Part shown: positions 48,234 through 58,155 of the stretch, one piece after another
How positions within the stretch are numbered: position 1 is the first letter of the stretch
Layout: the number at the start of each line of letters is the position of its first letter
Source of the DNA: SG8-30 sp963710135
Lineage (GTDB): Bacteria; Pseudomonadota; Gammaproteobacteria; Steroidobacterales; Steroidobacteraceae
NCBI GenBank assembly: GCA_963710135.1
Contig: CAVPYY010000006.1
Location: forward strand, 372,001-436,000
DNA length: 64,000 nt
Direction: 5' to 3'
Position numbers and translations under genes: made by a program
The notes under the pieces: generated by a model
The model's database searches: none
What the model was told of the DNA's origin: nothing
The model's input: the letters and a program-made list of their open reading frames with translations, nothing else

Positions 48234-48995
48234 TCAGTTTACACGCCGCGGCGGAGCGATCCCCGTCTCCCGGCAAAATTCCTCGAGCAGCTCGCGCTCC
48301 GCCGTGCCGAGGCCGCGCGCCTCGATCAGGTCGGGCCGGCGCTGCCAGCTGCGGCCCAGGGCCTGCTTCAGCCGCCAGCGGCGAATTGCCGCATGGTCGC
48401 CGCTCAACAGGACCTCCGGCACGCGCTCGCCGTGCCAACTCTCCGGCCGCGTGTACTGCGGCCAGTCGAGCAGGCCATCGGAGTACGAATCCACCTCCGC
48501 CGACGCCTGGTCGCCCAGCACGCCGGGCAACAGCCGCGCTACCGCGTCGATGACCACCAGCGCCGGCAGTTCGCCGCCGGAGAGCACGTAGTCGCCCACC
48601 GACAGGGTGGTCGTCGTACACCGGTCCAGCAACCGCTGGTCGAAGCCCTCGTAGCGGCCCGCCACCAGCACCAACCCCGGCAACCGCGCCAGCTCGCGCG
48701 CCCTTGCCTGATCAAACCTCGGCCCCTGCGCGCACAGCCCCACAACCGGGCAGCCCGGCGGCAGCCGCTCTACGGCCTGGCCGATCGCGGCGCTCATCGG
48801 CTCCGCCTTCAGCACCATTCCCGGCCCGCCGCCGTACGCCCGATCGTCCACCGTGCGGTGCACGTCGGTCGCATGCGACCGCGGATCCTCGGTGCCGACC
48901 TCGATCAGTCCGCGCTCCACGGCACGCCCGACGACGCCACCCTGCAGGTACGCCCGGATCATCTCCGGAAACAGCGTCACCACTTCGAAACGCAC
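48234..48995 (-). CDS. trmD: tRNA (guanine-N1)-methyltransferase TrmD
   Basis: A 253-residue SPOUT methyltransferase making m1G37 in tRNA. MRFEVVTLFPEMI is the family start. Conserved YGGGPGMVLKAEP, VAGRYEGFDQR and the trefoil-knot region SVGDYVLSGGELPALVV are present, as is the C-terminal VLLSGDHAAIRRWR. Confidence 0.97.
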   Translation of the reverse strand: MRFEVVTLFPEMIRAYLQGGVVGRAVERGLIEVGTEDPRSHATDVHRTVDDRAYGGGPGMVLKAEPMSAAIGQAVERLPPGCPVVGLCAQGPRFDQARARELARLPGLVLVAGRYEGFDQRLLDRCTTTTLSVGDYVLSGGELPALVVIDAVARLLPGVLGDQASAEVDSYSDGLLDWPQYTRPESWHGERVPEVLLSGDHAAIRRWRLKQALGRSWQRRPDLIEARGLGTAERELLEEFCRETGIAPPRRVN

Positions 48996-49005
48996 GTCGC
49001 GGCGC

Positions 49006-49539
49006 CTAGAAGTCCGGATCCCAGTCGACCACCACGCGCCCGGCGGCGAGGTCGACCGACCGCAGGTGCGGCCGCACCAGCGGAATCCAGTGCTCCCGCG
49101 CGCCGAGCACCACCATCACCGCGTTGGCGGGCGTCTCGACGAAATGGTCGAGCCGGCCCAGCACGACGCCTTCCGTGGTCACGACCTCGAGACCCTCGAG
49201 ATCCGCCCGGTAGTGCTCGCCACTGGCGAGCGGCGGCAGCGCACCGCGCGGCACGGTGATGTCACAGAGGGTGAGGCGCGCTGCCTCGTCCCGGTCCGTG
49301 ACGCCTTCCAGCCGCGCCACCAGTCCATCGCCGTGCCGGCGGCCTTCCGCCAGCCTCAGCACCCGAAACTCTCCGCCCCGCACCCGCAAGTGCCAGGCGG
49401 GAAAATCCAGAATCTCATCGACGGGCTCGGTGTAGGAGTTCACCTTGACCCAGCCCTGCACGCCAAACGGGCTGCCAATCTGGCCGAGCGTCACCCGCGG
49501 CTCACTACCCCCTGCCGGTCCAGACGGATCGCCCGCCAC
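49006..49539 (-). CDS. rimM: 16S rRNA maturation factor RimM
   Basis: A 177-residue 30S assembly factor that binds S19. The start chosen is a GTG at 49539, with AAGGCC just upstream; an open frame continues further up but into rpsP. The N-terminal RimM domain has TLGQIGSPFGVQGWVKV and the C-terminal PRC barrel ends VPLVRPHLRSVDLAAGRVVVDWDPDF (key residues Arg/Asp only). The gap to rpsP is 23 bp. Confidence 0.95.
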   Translation of the reverse strand: MAGDPSGPAGGSEPRVTLGQIGSPFGVQGWVKVNSYTEPVDEILDFPAWHLRVRGGEFRVLRLAEGRRHGDGLVARLEGVTDRDEAARLTLCDITVPRGALPPLASGEHYRADLEGLEVVTTEGVVLGRLDHFVETPANAVMVVLGAREHWIPLVRPHLRSVDLAAGRVVVDWDPDF

Positions 49540-49562
49540 GGTCCGGCCTTGCCGAGGATCGC

Positions 49563-49820
49563 TCAGGCCGTCGCAGCCTGCTTGCGGTACGAGGCCACCA
49601 GCGCACGCACCCGGTCGGACATCTGCGCACCGGTGCCGGTCCAGTGCTCGATGCGCGCCAGATTCAACTCCAGCCTCGTGTCGTTGCGACGCGGCACGGG
49701 ATTGAAGTAGCCGACCTGCTCGAGCACCGGGCCACCCTGGCGCTTGCGGCTGTCCGCCACGACCACGTGATAGAAGGGCGCATTGCGGGCGCCACGGCGG
49801 GTCAATCGGATCGTCACCAT
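49563..49820 (-). CDS. rpsP: Ribosomal protein S16
   Basis: An 85-residue 30S protein from ATG 49820 (MVTIRLTRRGARNAPFYHV). The family block RQGGPVLEQVGYFNPVP is present. First gene of the rpsP-rimM-trmD-rplS operon, preceded by its own promoter. Confidence 0.98.
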   Translation of the reverse strand: MVTIRLTRRGARNAPFYHVVVADSRKRQGGPVLEQVGYFNPVPRRNDTRLELNLARIEHWTGTGAQMSDRVRALVASYRKQAATA

Positions 49821-49903
49821 CGAAACTGTCCTCGGAATTTGGTCCACTCGCCACGCGGGGCGGGCCCGCGGCAGCGCAGCGCACCCCCTACAGGGAGCCC
49901 GGC

Positions 49904-49932
49904 ATAATACCCAAAACCCCGGGCAAGTTAAA
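49904..49932 (-). promoter_or_regulatory. Candidate promoter of the rpsP operon
   Basis: On the minus strand TTTAAC (49932-49927) and TATTAT (49909-49904) are spaced by 17 bp, in the ffh/rpsP gap. The -10 box is strong and the -35 weak. Sequence inference only. Confidence 0.5.
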
Positions 49933-49957
49933 TAGTTAGCGCTGCGACCGGCAGCCG

Positions 49958-51331
49958 TCAGCGGGAACGGGGGAATCCCCCGGGGAAGCCCCCGGGCATC
50001 CGCCCGCCCAGGCCACGCAGCATCTTCCTGACCCCGCCGCCCTTCAGCTTCTTCATCATCCGTTCCATCTCCACGAACTGCTTCAGCAGCCGGTTGACGT
50101 CCTGGACCTGCACGCCAGCCCCGCCGGCGATACGGCGCTTGCGCGAGCCGTCGATCACCGCCGGCCGGCGGCGCTCCCCGGGAGTCATCGAGTCGATGAT
50201 CGCGATCTGCCGCCGCAACATGCGCTCGTCGACCTGCCCGGCCGCGCCCGGCGGCACCGCACCGGCGGGGAGCTTGTCCATGAGGGAGGCCAGCCCCCCC
50301 ATGCTCTGCACCTGCTGCAGTTGCTCGCGCAGGTCGGTGAAGTCGAAGCCCTTGCCCTTGGTGAGCTTGTCGGCCAGCTGACGCGCCTTGTCCTGGTCGA
50401 CCTTGGCATGCACCTGCTCCACCAGCGACAGCACGTCGCCCATGCCGAGAATCCGCGAGGCGACGCGCTCCGGATGGAACACCTCCAGTGCCTCGGTCTT
50501 CTCCCCGGTGCCCAGGAACAGGATCGGCTGCCCGGTGACCTGGCGGACCGACAGCGCCGCCCCGCCCCGGGCATCGCCGTCCGCCTTGGTGAGGATGATG
50601 CCGGTCAGCTGCAGCGCCTCGCTGAAGGCGCGCGCGGCGTTCACCGCGTCCTGCCCGGCCATGCTGTCGACCACGAACAGGCGCTCCACCGGCTCGATCG
50701 CGGCGTCGATCTGCCGCACCTCGTCCATCATCGCGGCATCGACATGCTGGCGGCCGGCCGTGTCCACGATCACGACGTCGTGCACATGGCTGCGGGCGTA
50801 CCGGATGGCAGCGGCCGCTATCGCGACGGGCAGCTCGCCGGCCGGCGCCTCGAAATAGTCGGCGTGGACCTGCCCGGCCAGGCGCTCCAGCTGGGTCATG
50901 GCGGCCGGCCGGTAGACGTCCGTGCTGGCGAGCAGCACGCGCTTCTTGTGCGACTCGATCAGGTGCCGCGCCAGCTTGGCCGCACTGGTGGTCTTGCCGG
51001 CACCCTGCAGGCCGGCGAGCAGAATCACGATCGGCGCCTGGGCGCGCAGATTGAGGCCGCGGCCCGGCTCGCCCATGACCGCCACCAGTTCGTCGTGGAT
51101 CACCTTCACGAAGGTCTGGCCCGGCGTGAGGCTGCGCGCGACCTCCACACCTATCGCCCGCGCGCGCACGGCGTCGGTGAAGGACTTGACCACCGGGACG
51201 GCGACGTCCGCCTCGAGCAGCGCCATGCGCACCTGCCGCAGCGTGTCGGCGATGTTCTCCTCGGTCAGGCGGCCGCGGCCGCGAACGGCGTCCACGGCGC
51301 GGGAGAGACGATCGGTCAGCGAATCGAACAT
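49958..51331 (-). CDS. ffh: Signal recognition particle protein Ffh
   Basis: The SRP54 homologue, 457 residues from ATG 51331 (MFDSLTDRLSRAV; a longer in-frame start would be atypical). N domain to about 90, then the G domain with LAGLQGAGKTTSAAKLA, DTAGRQ and TKADGDARGG, then a Met-rich M domain (about 330-440) that binds signal peptides and 4.5S RNA. Its RNA partner is encoded at 21.4 kb. Confidence 0.97.
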   Translation of the reverse strand: MFDSLTDRLSRAVDAVRGRGRLTEENIADTLRQVRMALLEADVAVPVVKSFTDAVRARAIGVEVARSLTPGQTFVKVIHDELVAVMGEPGRGLNLRAQAPIVILLAGLQGAGKTTSAAKLARHLIESHKKRVLLASTDVYRPAAMTQLERLAGQVHADYFEAPAGELPVAIAAAAIRYARSHVHDVVIVDTAGRQHVDAAMMDEVRQIDAAIEPVERLFVVDSMAGQDAVNAARAFSEALQLTGIILTKADGDARGGAALSVRQVTGQPILFLGTGEKTEALEVFHPERVASRILGMGDVLSLVEQVHAKVDQDKARQLADKLTKGKGFDFTDLREQLQQVQSMGGLASLMDKLPAGAVPPGAAGQVDERMLRRQIAIIDSMTPGERRRPAVIDGSRKRRIAGGAGVQVQDVNRLLKQFVEMERMMKKLKGGGVRKMLRGLGGRMPGGFPGGFPRSR

Positions 51332-51426
51332 TGGTAGTGGTTCCCATCCAGCCGGCCGCGGGGCCGGGACAGCCGCGAAGTATAGTCGCTGCCCGCAGGG
51401 CAAGCCTTGCCGTACAATCGGAACAT

Positions 51427-52248
51427 ATGCCCTCGCCGAGTCCTCTGGTGTTTGGAATTCTCGTTATCGGCTTCTACCTGACGGGCGCGACCCTGGCGGC
51501 ATTTGCCGCCTGGCGCGGCGCGGAACGCATTCCCAACACGGGTCCCGCGCCCTATATAGCGGCCGTCGGCAGCCTGTTTCACCTGGGCTGGCTGGCCGCG
51601 ACCATTCGCGCCGAGGCCGGCTATGCGCTGGACATCGCCGACAGCCTGTCGATGTTCGGGCTGGTGGTCGGCATCATCGGCGTACTGCTGGCCTTTCGCA
51701 GCAGCTTTCGGGCACCCGCCGCGATCCTGATTGCGACCGCCGCGCTGCTCGCGCTCGGCACGGGCAGTGTGTCCACGGTGCGCGAGGTGCATGACCCGGG
51801 CTGGCCGCTCGCCGCGCACATCACGCTCTCGGCGATCGCCTTCGGCCTGCTGGCGACCGCGGCGGTGCTGGCCACGGTGCTGGCCGTGCAGGAAAGCAAC
51901 CTGCGCAGCCGCCGGCCGGCCGAGTGGCTGCGGGCGCTGCCGCCCATGGAAAGCATGGAGCGCGCGCTGTTCGCCGTGCTCTGGATGGGCTTCGTGGCGC
52001 TCTCGATCACGCTGCTGATCGGCGCGGTGTTCATCGAGAACCTGTTCGAGCAGCGCCTCGTGCACAAGGTGACGCTGGCCCTGGTCGCCTGGGGAATCTT
52101 CGGCGTGCTGCTGGTCGGCCGCCAGCGCTTCGGCTGGCGCGGCCGCAAAGCCACCCGGCTGGTGCTGGCGGGTTTCGCGGTGCTGGCGATGTCGTACTTC
52201 CTGACCAAGTTCGTCCTCGAGGTCGTGCTCGGCAGGCACTGGGGCTGA
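51427..52248 (+). CDS. ypjD: CcsA/HemX-like membrane protein (YpjD)
   Basis: A 273-residue protein with about eight hydrophobic helices and a CcsA/CcmC-type core (HITLSAIAFGLLATAAVLATV, with His, about 137-160). The WWD motif of true cytochrome c assembly proteins is not obvious. It lies between divergent ffh and a CorB-like gene, exactly as ypjD does in E. coli and Pseudomonas. Function is unproven. Confidence 0.88.
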   Translation: MPSPSPLVFGILVIGFYLTGATLAAFAAWRGAERIPNTGPAPYIAAVGSLFHLGWLAATIRAEAGYALDIADSLSMFGLVVGIIGVLLAFRSSFRAPAAILIATAALLALGTGSVSTVREVHDPGWPLAAHITLSAIAFGLLATAAVLATVLAVQESNLRSRRPAEWLRALPPMESMERALFAVLWMGFVALSITLLIGAVFIENLFEQRLVHKVTLALVAWGIFGVLLVGRQRFGWRGRKATRLVLAGFAVLAMSYFLTKFVLEVVLGRHWG

Positions 52249-52326
52249 CGCGCGCGCCGCTGCGCCTTGACGCCCCGGGCCGGGCTTGCTGCAATGGCTG
52301 GTCCGTGAGCAGACGACACGCCGCAC

Positions 52327-53532
52327 TTGAGTAGCACGCTCGCCGATGGCCTTCCCGCCACGGCGCTGGTCGCCGCCCTGATCCTGTTGCTGGCGGTCTT
52401 CGAGGCCGCCCTGACGGCCCTGTCACGGCCCCAGCCAAGCTCCGCGACGGGCCGCTACTCCGCCCTCCTCGCCGCCGCGATGGCCGATCCGGTGCGGACC
52501 CGCCGCGCCGCGGCCGTGGTGCGACTGCTCGTGCTGGCAGCCGTGATGCTGACCACCGCCATGGCCGCCGCTGCCGGCCGGGCGATCCCGGGCGTCGTGG
52601 CGGTGTGCGGCCTCGCGTTGCTCCATCTGCTGGAACAGCAGGGACGCCTCCGGCTGTTCGGCGCACGCGCCGCCTGGCTGGCGGGCGGCGCGGCCCTGCT
52701 GATCGCGCCCTGCCTGCGGCTGGTGCCCGCCGGACGCCGCTCGCGGGACCCCCACGACGATGCCGCGACCGCCGAGGCCATCGAGGGCATGGCGGACCTG
52801 CTCGCCACGGCCCCCGAAGACCGCCAGCAGATGGTCCAGGCGCTGCTCCGGCTGGAACAGCGCCGCGTGGAGGACATCATGGTCCCGCGCAGCGAGGTGG
52901 TCGGGATCGACTACGGCGCCGACTGGGACGAGATCATCGATCTCCTGGCGCGCACCCCGCACACGCGTCTGCCCCTCTACGACGGCGACATCGAGCACGT
53001 CATTGGCGTGGTGCACATGAAGCGGGTGGCCAACGATCTGGCCTCGGGCCGGCTCAATCGAGAGCGGCTGCGCGAGGTGGCCACCCAGCGAGCCGCCTTC
53101 TTCGTTCCCGAGGGCACCAACCTGCAGGCGCAGCTGATCGCGTTCCGCAAACTCAAGCGGCGCGTGGTGTTCGTCGTGGATGAGTATGGCGACGTGCTGG
53201 GACTGGTCACGCTGGAGGACATCCTCGAAGAGATCGTCGGAGAATTCACCACGCAGCCGGCGGCCCTGCACCGCGAGGTGACCGCCCAGCCCGACGGCAG
53301 CTACCTGGTCGCGGGCTCGGCGGTGATCCGCGCCGTGAACCGGACGCTGGGCTGGGAACTGCCCGCCGACGGTCCGCGAACCCTGTCCGGCCTCATCATC
53401 GAGCACCTCGAGACCATTCCCGAGGCCGGCGCCAGGCTGAGCATCGGCGAATACGCCATCGAGATCGTCCAGGTCGGGGACAACACCGTGCGGGTCGCGC
53501 GACTCAGGCCGCCCGCAGGCCTGCTCGCCTGA
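52327..53532 (+). CDS. corB: CorB-like CNNM/CBS-domain transporter
   Basis: A 401-residue protein starting with a TTG at 52327. An N-terminal DUF21 membrane domain (about 10-130) is followed by a pair of CBS domains (MVPRSEVVGIDYG; FRKLKRRVVFVVDEYGDVLGLV) and a C-terminal CorC_HlyC domain (PDGSYLVAGSAVIRAVNRTL). Members act in magnesium/cobalt efflux. The ypjD-corB order next to ffh matches E. coli ypjD-yfjD. Confidence 0.88.
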   Translation: MSSTLADGLPATALVAALILLLAVFEAALTALSRPQPSSATGRYSALLAAAMADPVRTRRAAAVVRLLVLAAVMLTTAMAAAAGRAIPGVVAVCGLALLHLLEQQGRLRLFGARAAWLAGGAALLIAPCLRLVPAGRRSRDPHDDAATAEAIEGMADLLATAPEDRQQMVQALLRLEQRRVEDIMVPRSEVVGIDYGADWDEIIDLLARTPHTRLPLYDGDIEHVIGVVHMKRVANDLASGRLNRERLREVATQRAAFFVPEGTNLQAQLIAFRKLKRRVVFVVDEYGDVLGLVTLEDILEEIVGEFTTQPAALHREVTAQPDGSYLVAGSAVIRAVNRTLGWELPADGPRTLSGLIIEHLETIPEAGARLSIGEYAIEIVQVGDNTVRVARLRPPAGLLA

Positions 53533-53553
53533 GCGGCGCGCGGCCCGGCCGGA

Positions 53554-54921
<1,368 letters not shown>

Positions 54922-55088
54922 GGGCGGCTGGGCGTGACGTGCGGCGAGGTTAGCACGCACCCCGGGAGACTGAGCATTGGTTCAAGAAATCCCGCGCAAC
55001 GCTTTGAAAATCAGCGCGCGCTGGTTCCGGCGGGGGACCGGTACGTTTATAGTGCCGCGATGCCTGTGGCTTACATAAACTGCCGCCG

Positions 55089-56069
55089 ATGAGCGCGGAG
55101 TCCAATCTGGGGCGGCTGTTCAGACGGCTGTCGGGCGGAGAGTTGGCCGTCGCGGCCGGGCCCGCCGGCATGGCCAGCCCCACATCGGCGTCCGCCAGCC
55201 CGGCGGTCCGGCGCGTCAAGCTGGCCGCCGGGCAACAGGTCGGCCCGTACCGGGTCGAGACCGAAGTGGGCCGCGGCGCCATGGCAACGGTATGCCGGGC
55301 GCAGGATACGCGCGACGGCCGCACCGTGGCGCTGAAGGTGCTGTCCCTTGGCGACGACTGGCCCGAGAACCGTATCGATGAAGCGCGCATGCGCCTCATG
55401 CGAGAGGCCGAGGCGGCGTCGCGCATCCAGCATCCCGACATCGTCGAGGTCTACGAGGCCGGCGAGCACGGCGGCGTCTTCTTTCTGGCCATGGAGTTTG
55501 TCGAGGGCGTGAGTCTCGCGCTGCACGCGACCGGTGAACGGCTGCTGCCGCCGCGGATGGTCTGCGAGATGTGCGCGCGGGTCGCGGACGCGCTGTATTT
55601 CGCGCACCAGCGCGGCGTCGTGCACCGGGACATCAAGCCCGCCAACATCGTGTTCGACCAGCGCAGCCGGCGCCTCAGGGTGATGGATTTCGGCGTGGCG
55701 CGTCTCGAGGACAGTCGCGCGACCCGCACCGGAATCGTGCTCGGCTCGCCGTCCTACATGGCGCCCGAGCAACTGGACGGTCGACCGGTCACGGCCGCCT
55801 CGGACCTCTTTTCCCTCGCGGTGATGCTGCATCAGCTGTTGACCGGCCAGCTGCCCTTCCGCGCTGATTCCATGCCGGGGCTGATGCGCAAGATCGCCAC
55901 CGAACCGCATACGCCGCTTGGCACCATCCGGCCGGATCTGCCGGCCGAGTTGGCGGCCATCATCGACCGGGCGCTCGAGAAGGATCCTGGAGCACGTTTT
56001 TCCTCGGGCGCGGAAATGGCGCAGGCATTGCGCGACTGCGGCCGGACCATCGATCCGGGGTTGCGCTGA
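55089..56069 (+). CDS. Hanks-type Ser/Thr protein kinase, cytosolic
   Basis: A 326-residue kinase: an N-terminal Ala/Ser-rich extension (about 1-45), Gly-rich loop GRGAMAT (about 61-67), Lys83 (VALKVL), catalytic HRDIKPAN (His179, Asp181), DFG (200-202) and an APE motif (MAPEQL). No transmembrane helix or extracellular sensor follows, so it is soluble. Its stop overlaps the phosphatase start by one base. The target is unknown; the downstream FHA protein is an obvious candidate partner. Confidence 0.93.
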   Translation: MSAESNLGRLFRRLSGGELAVAAGPAGMASPTSASASPAVRRVKLAAGQQVGPYRVETEVGRGAMATVCRAQDTRDGRTVALKVLSLGDDWPENRIDEARMRLMREAEAASRIQHPDIVEVYEAGEHGGVFFLAMEFVEGVSLALHATGERLLPPRMVCEMCARVADALYFAHQRGVVHRDIKPANIVFDQRSRRLRVMDFGVARLEDSRATRTGIVLGSPSYMAPEQLDGRPVTAASDLFSLAVMLHQLLTGQLPFRADSMPGLMRKIATEPHTPLGTIRPDLPAELAAIIDRALEKDPGARFSSGAEMAQALRDCGRTIDPGLR

Positions 56070-56905
56070 TGGGTCGTCATGTCTCGCTGAAGACCCGGCT
56101 GCGCTCGGTCGGTCTGACCGACACGGGCAAGGTACGCGAGCACAACGAGGACGCCATCGCCTACGACAGCGACATCGGGCTGTTCGTGCTGGCCGACGGC
56201 ATGGGTGGCTACAACGCCGGTGAAGTCGCGAGCGGAATCGCCGTCAAGACCATCATGAACCTGGTGCGCGAGGCCTACGCCGTCCAGGATCTCGACAACC
56301 CCGACAAGACCACCGGGCTGACCCGCCCGGGAATCATCCTGCGCGACGCCATTGCGCGCGCCAACATGATCATCCACCACACCGCCAAGAGCCAGGAGCA
56401 GTGCGAGGGCATGGGGACCACCGTGGTGGCCGGCCTGCTGTACGACAACAAGGTGATCATGGCCCACGTCGGCGACTCCCGCATGTACCGGCTGCGGGGC
56501 GAGCGCTTCGAGCAGGTGACCCTGGATCACTCGCTGCTGCAGGAGCTGGTCGATCGGGGCTTCTACACGCCCGAAGAGGCCCAGCGGGTCACAAACAAGA
56601 ACTATGTGACCCGCGCCTTAGGCGTCGAGCCCAGTGTCGAGGTAGAAGTACACGAGGAACCGGTGCAACGCGGCGACTACCTGTTGCTCTGCTCCGACGG
56701 CCTGACGGACATGGTTGAAGATGAAGATATTCATTTAACTATCAGTACGTTCGGTGCTAATCTTGATACGGTAGCTAAGCAGTTGGTGCAGCTCGCGAAC
56801 GACAATGGCGGGCGGGACAACGTGTCCGTCCTGCTCACCGAGGTCACTGACCTGTTTCCGGCCAGAAAAGGCATACTTGACAGAATACTGGGCTGGTTTG
56901 GTTAA
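56069..56905 (+). CDS. PP2C-type protein phosphatase
   Basis: A 278-residue Stp/PrpC-type metal-dependent phosphatase. It begins with a basic segment (MGRHVSLKTRLRSVGL), then the metal-binding blocks TDTGKVREHNEDA, VLADGMGGYNAGE, GMGTTVVAGL, HVGDSRMYRL, LLCSDGLTDMVED and the C-terminal NDNGGRDNVSVLL. It probably reverses the kinase in the preceding gene. A stretch around 56711-56785 uses AT-ending codons unlike the rest of the gene. Confidence 0.95.
   Translation: MGRHVSLKTRLRSVGLTDTGKVREHNEDAIAYDSDIGLFVLADGMGGYNAGEVASGIAVKTIMNLVREAYAVQDLDNPDKTTGLTRPGIILRDAIARANMIIHHTAKSQEQCEGMGTTVVAGLLYDNKVIMAHVGDSRMYRLRGERFEQVTLDHSLLQELVDRGFYTPEEAQRVTNKNYVTRALGVEPSVEVEVHEEPVQRGDYLLLCSDGLTDMVEDEDIHLTISTFGANLDTVAKQLVQLANDNGGRDNVSVLLTEVTDLFPARKGILDRILGWFG
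56735..56763 (+). promoter_or_regulatory. Possible internal promoter before the FHA gene
   Basis: Within the AT-rich stretch of the phosphatase gene, TTAACT (56735-56740) and TAATCT (56758-56763) are spaced by 17 bp, 160 bp before the FHA gene. Inference from sequence; it could equally be a chance match in AT-rich DNA. Confidence 0.3.
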
Positions 56906-56922
56906 CCGGCGAGAGGAAGAAG

Positions 56923-57633
56923 ATGGCGCGTCTGATTCTCAGTCTGGATGGGCAGGTACTCGCTGAGTACAACATGAGCAAGGAGCGTTACACGCTCGGC
57001 CGGCTACCGGACAACGACGTGCGCGTCGACAATCCGGCGGTCAGCGGCCACCACGCCCTGATCATCAACATCCTCAACGATTCGTTCCTCGAGGACCTGA
57101 ACAGCACCAATGGCACCTACGTCAACGGCAAGCTGATCAAGAAGCACGCGTTGCAGCATGGCGACGTCGTGACCATCGGGCACCACCACCTGCGCTTCGT
57201 GGACAGCCAGGTGGAAGGCACGGAGCCCGACGAGTTCGAGAAGACCATGGTGATCCAGCCGGGCCAGGTCAGCGAGGAGCGCATCCGCGCGGCCACGCGC
57301 ATGAGTGGCGCGCCCTCCCCGGCAGCCGCCGCCGCCGCGGCCGCCGCCGATCTGAAGCCGGCCAAACCCGCCAAGCTGCAGGTGCTGTCGGGACAGTTCG
57401 CCGGCCGCGAACTGGAACTCACCAAGGCGCTGACGACGCTCGGTCGCCCGGGGGTCCAGGTGGCCGCCATCACGCGGCGCGCAGACGGCTATTCGATCGT
57501 GCACGTCGAGAGTGCCCGTCCCGGCGACTATCCGCTGGTCAATGGCGAGGGCACGGGACCCCAGGCCCGGCGACTGCGCGACAACGACGTGATCACGCTG
57601 GCCGGCGTGAAGATGGGATTCTTCGAAGGTTAG
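56923..57633 (+). CDS. Double FHA-domain protein
   Basis: A 236-residue protein. The N-terminal FHA domain (about 20-95) has YTLGRLPDNDV, the His of VSGHHALI and the conserved DLNSTNGTYVNG block, so it should bind phosphothreonine. An Ala/Pro/Lys-rich linker (about 130-150) leads to a second, degenerate FHA-like fold (LELTKALTTLGRPG, then YPLVNGEGTG and LRDNDVITLAG). It is the third gene of the kinase-phosphatase triad, 17 bp after the phosphatase. It is convergent with DUF456 with a 4-bp overlap. Confidence 0.92.
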   Translation: MARLILSLDGQVLAEYNMSKERYTLGRLPDNDVRVDNPAVSGHHALIINILNDSFLEDLNSTNGTYVNGKLIKKHALQHGDVVTIGHHHLRFVDSQVEGTEPDEFEKTMVIQPGQVSEERIRAATRMSGAPSPAAAAAAAAADLKPAKPAKLQVLSGQFAGRELELTKALTTLGRPGVQVAAITRRADGYSIVHVESARPGDYPLVNGEGTGPQARRLRDNDVITLAGVKMGFFEG

Positions 57634-58142
57634 CCGCCAGGGGCCTGGCCTGCGTCGCTCCAGAACCGGGCGATCAGGAACAGGCCGACCATGGCGACAC
57701 CCAGGGCGAGCTTGAACGCCGCGCCGATCAGCATCCCGAGCGTGGCGCCGACCCCCGCGCGGCTCGCCTGATTGAAGCCGCGGCGTACCGACAACTCCCC
57801 CAGCACGGCCCCGACGAACGGGCCCAGCAACAGGCCGACCGGCCCGAAAAAGATTCCGACCAGGGCGCCGACCGCAGCGCCCACGGCGGCGCGCGGCGAC
57901 GCGCCGAAACGCTTCGCGCCGAAGGCGCTGGCCGCGAAATCCACCGCGTAAGCCAGCACGGTCATGAGGATCAGGATCGCGATCAGCCAGGGGCCGACGT
58001 ATCTGAACTCGTCCAGCCAGGCACCGATCAGCAGGCCGGCCAGCAGCAGCGGCGGACCCGGCAGCGCCGGCAGCACCAGCCCGGCGAGGCCGGCCAGAAT
58101 CAGCAGGATCGCCAGTCCCCAGATGAGGATGTCGGGATTCAC
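57630..58142 (-). CDS. DUF456 membrane protein
   Basis: A 170-residue integral membrane protein starting with a GTG at 58142 (MNPDILIWGLAILLIL). Five or so hydrophobic segments with Gly/Ala-rich packing, matching DUF456 proteins, which have no known function. Last gene after alr on this strand. Confidence 0.85.
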   Translation of the reverse strand: MNPDILIWGLAILLILAGLAGLVLPALPGPPLLLAGLLIGAWLDEFRYVGPWLIAILILMTVLAYAVDFAASAFGAKRFGASPRAAVGAAVGALVGIFFGPVGLLLGPFVGAVLGELSVRRGFNQASRAGVGATLGMLIGAAFKLALGVAMVGLFLIARFWSDAGQAPGG

Positions 58143-58155
58143 GCCGCGGAACCCG

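Noticed and set aside
55089..57633. Kinase/phosphatase/FHA genes as part of a type VI secretion locus
   Set aside because: No tss genes, effectors or immunity genes lie within the window on either side.
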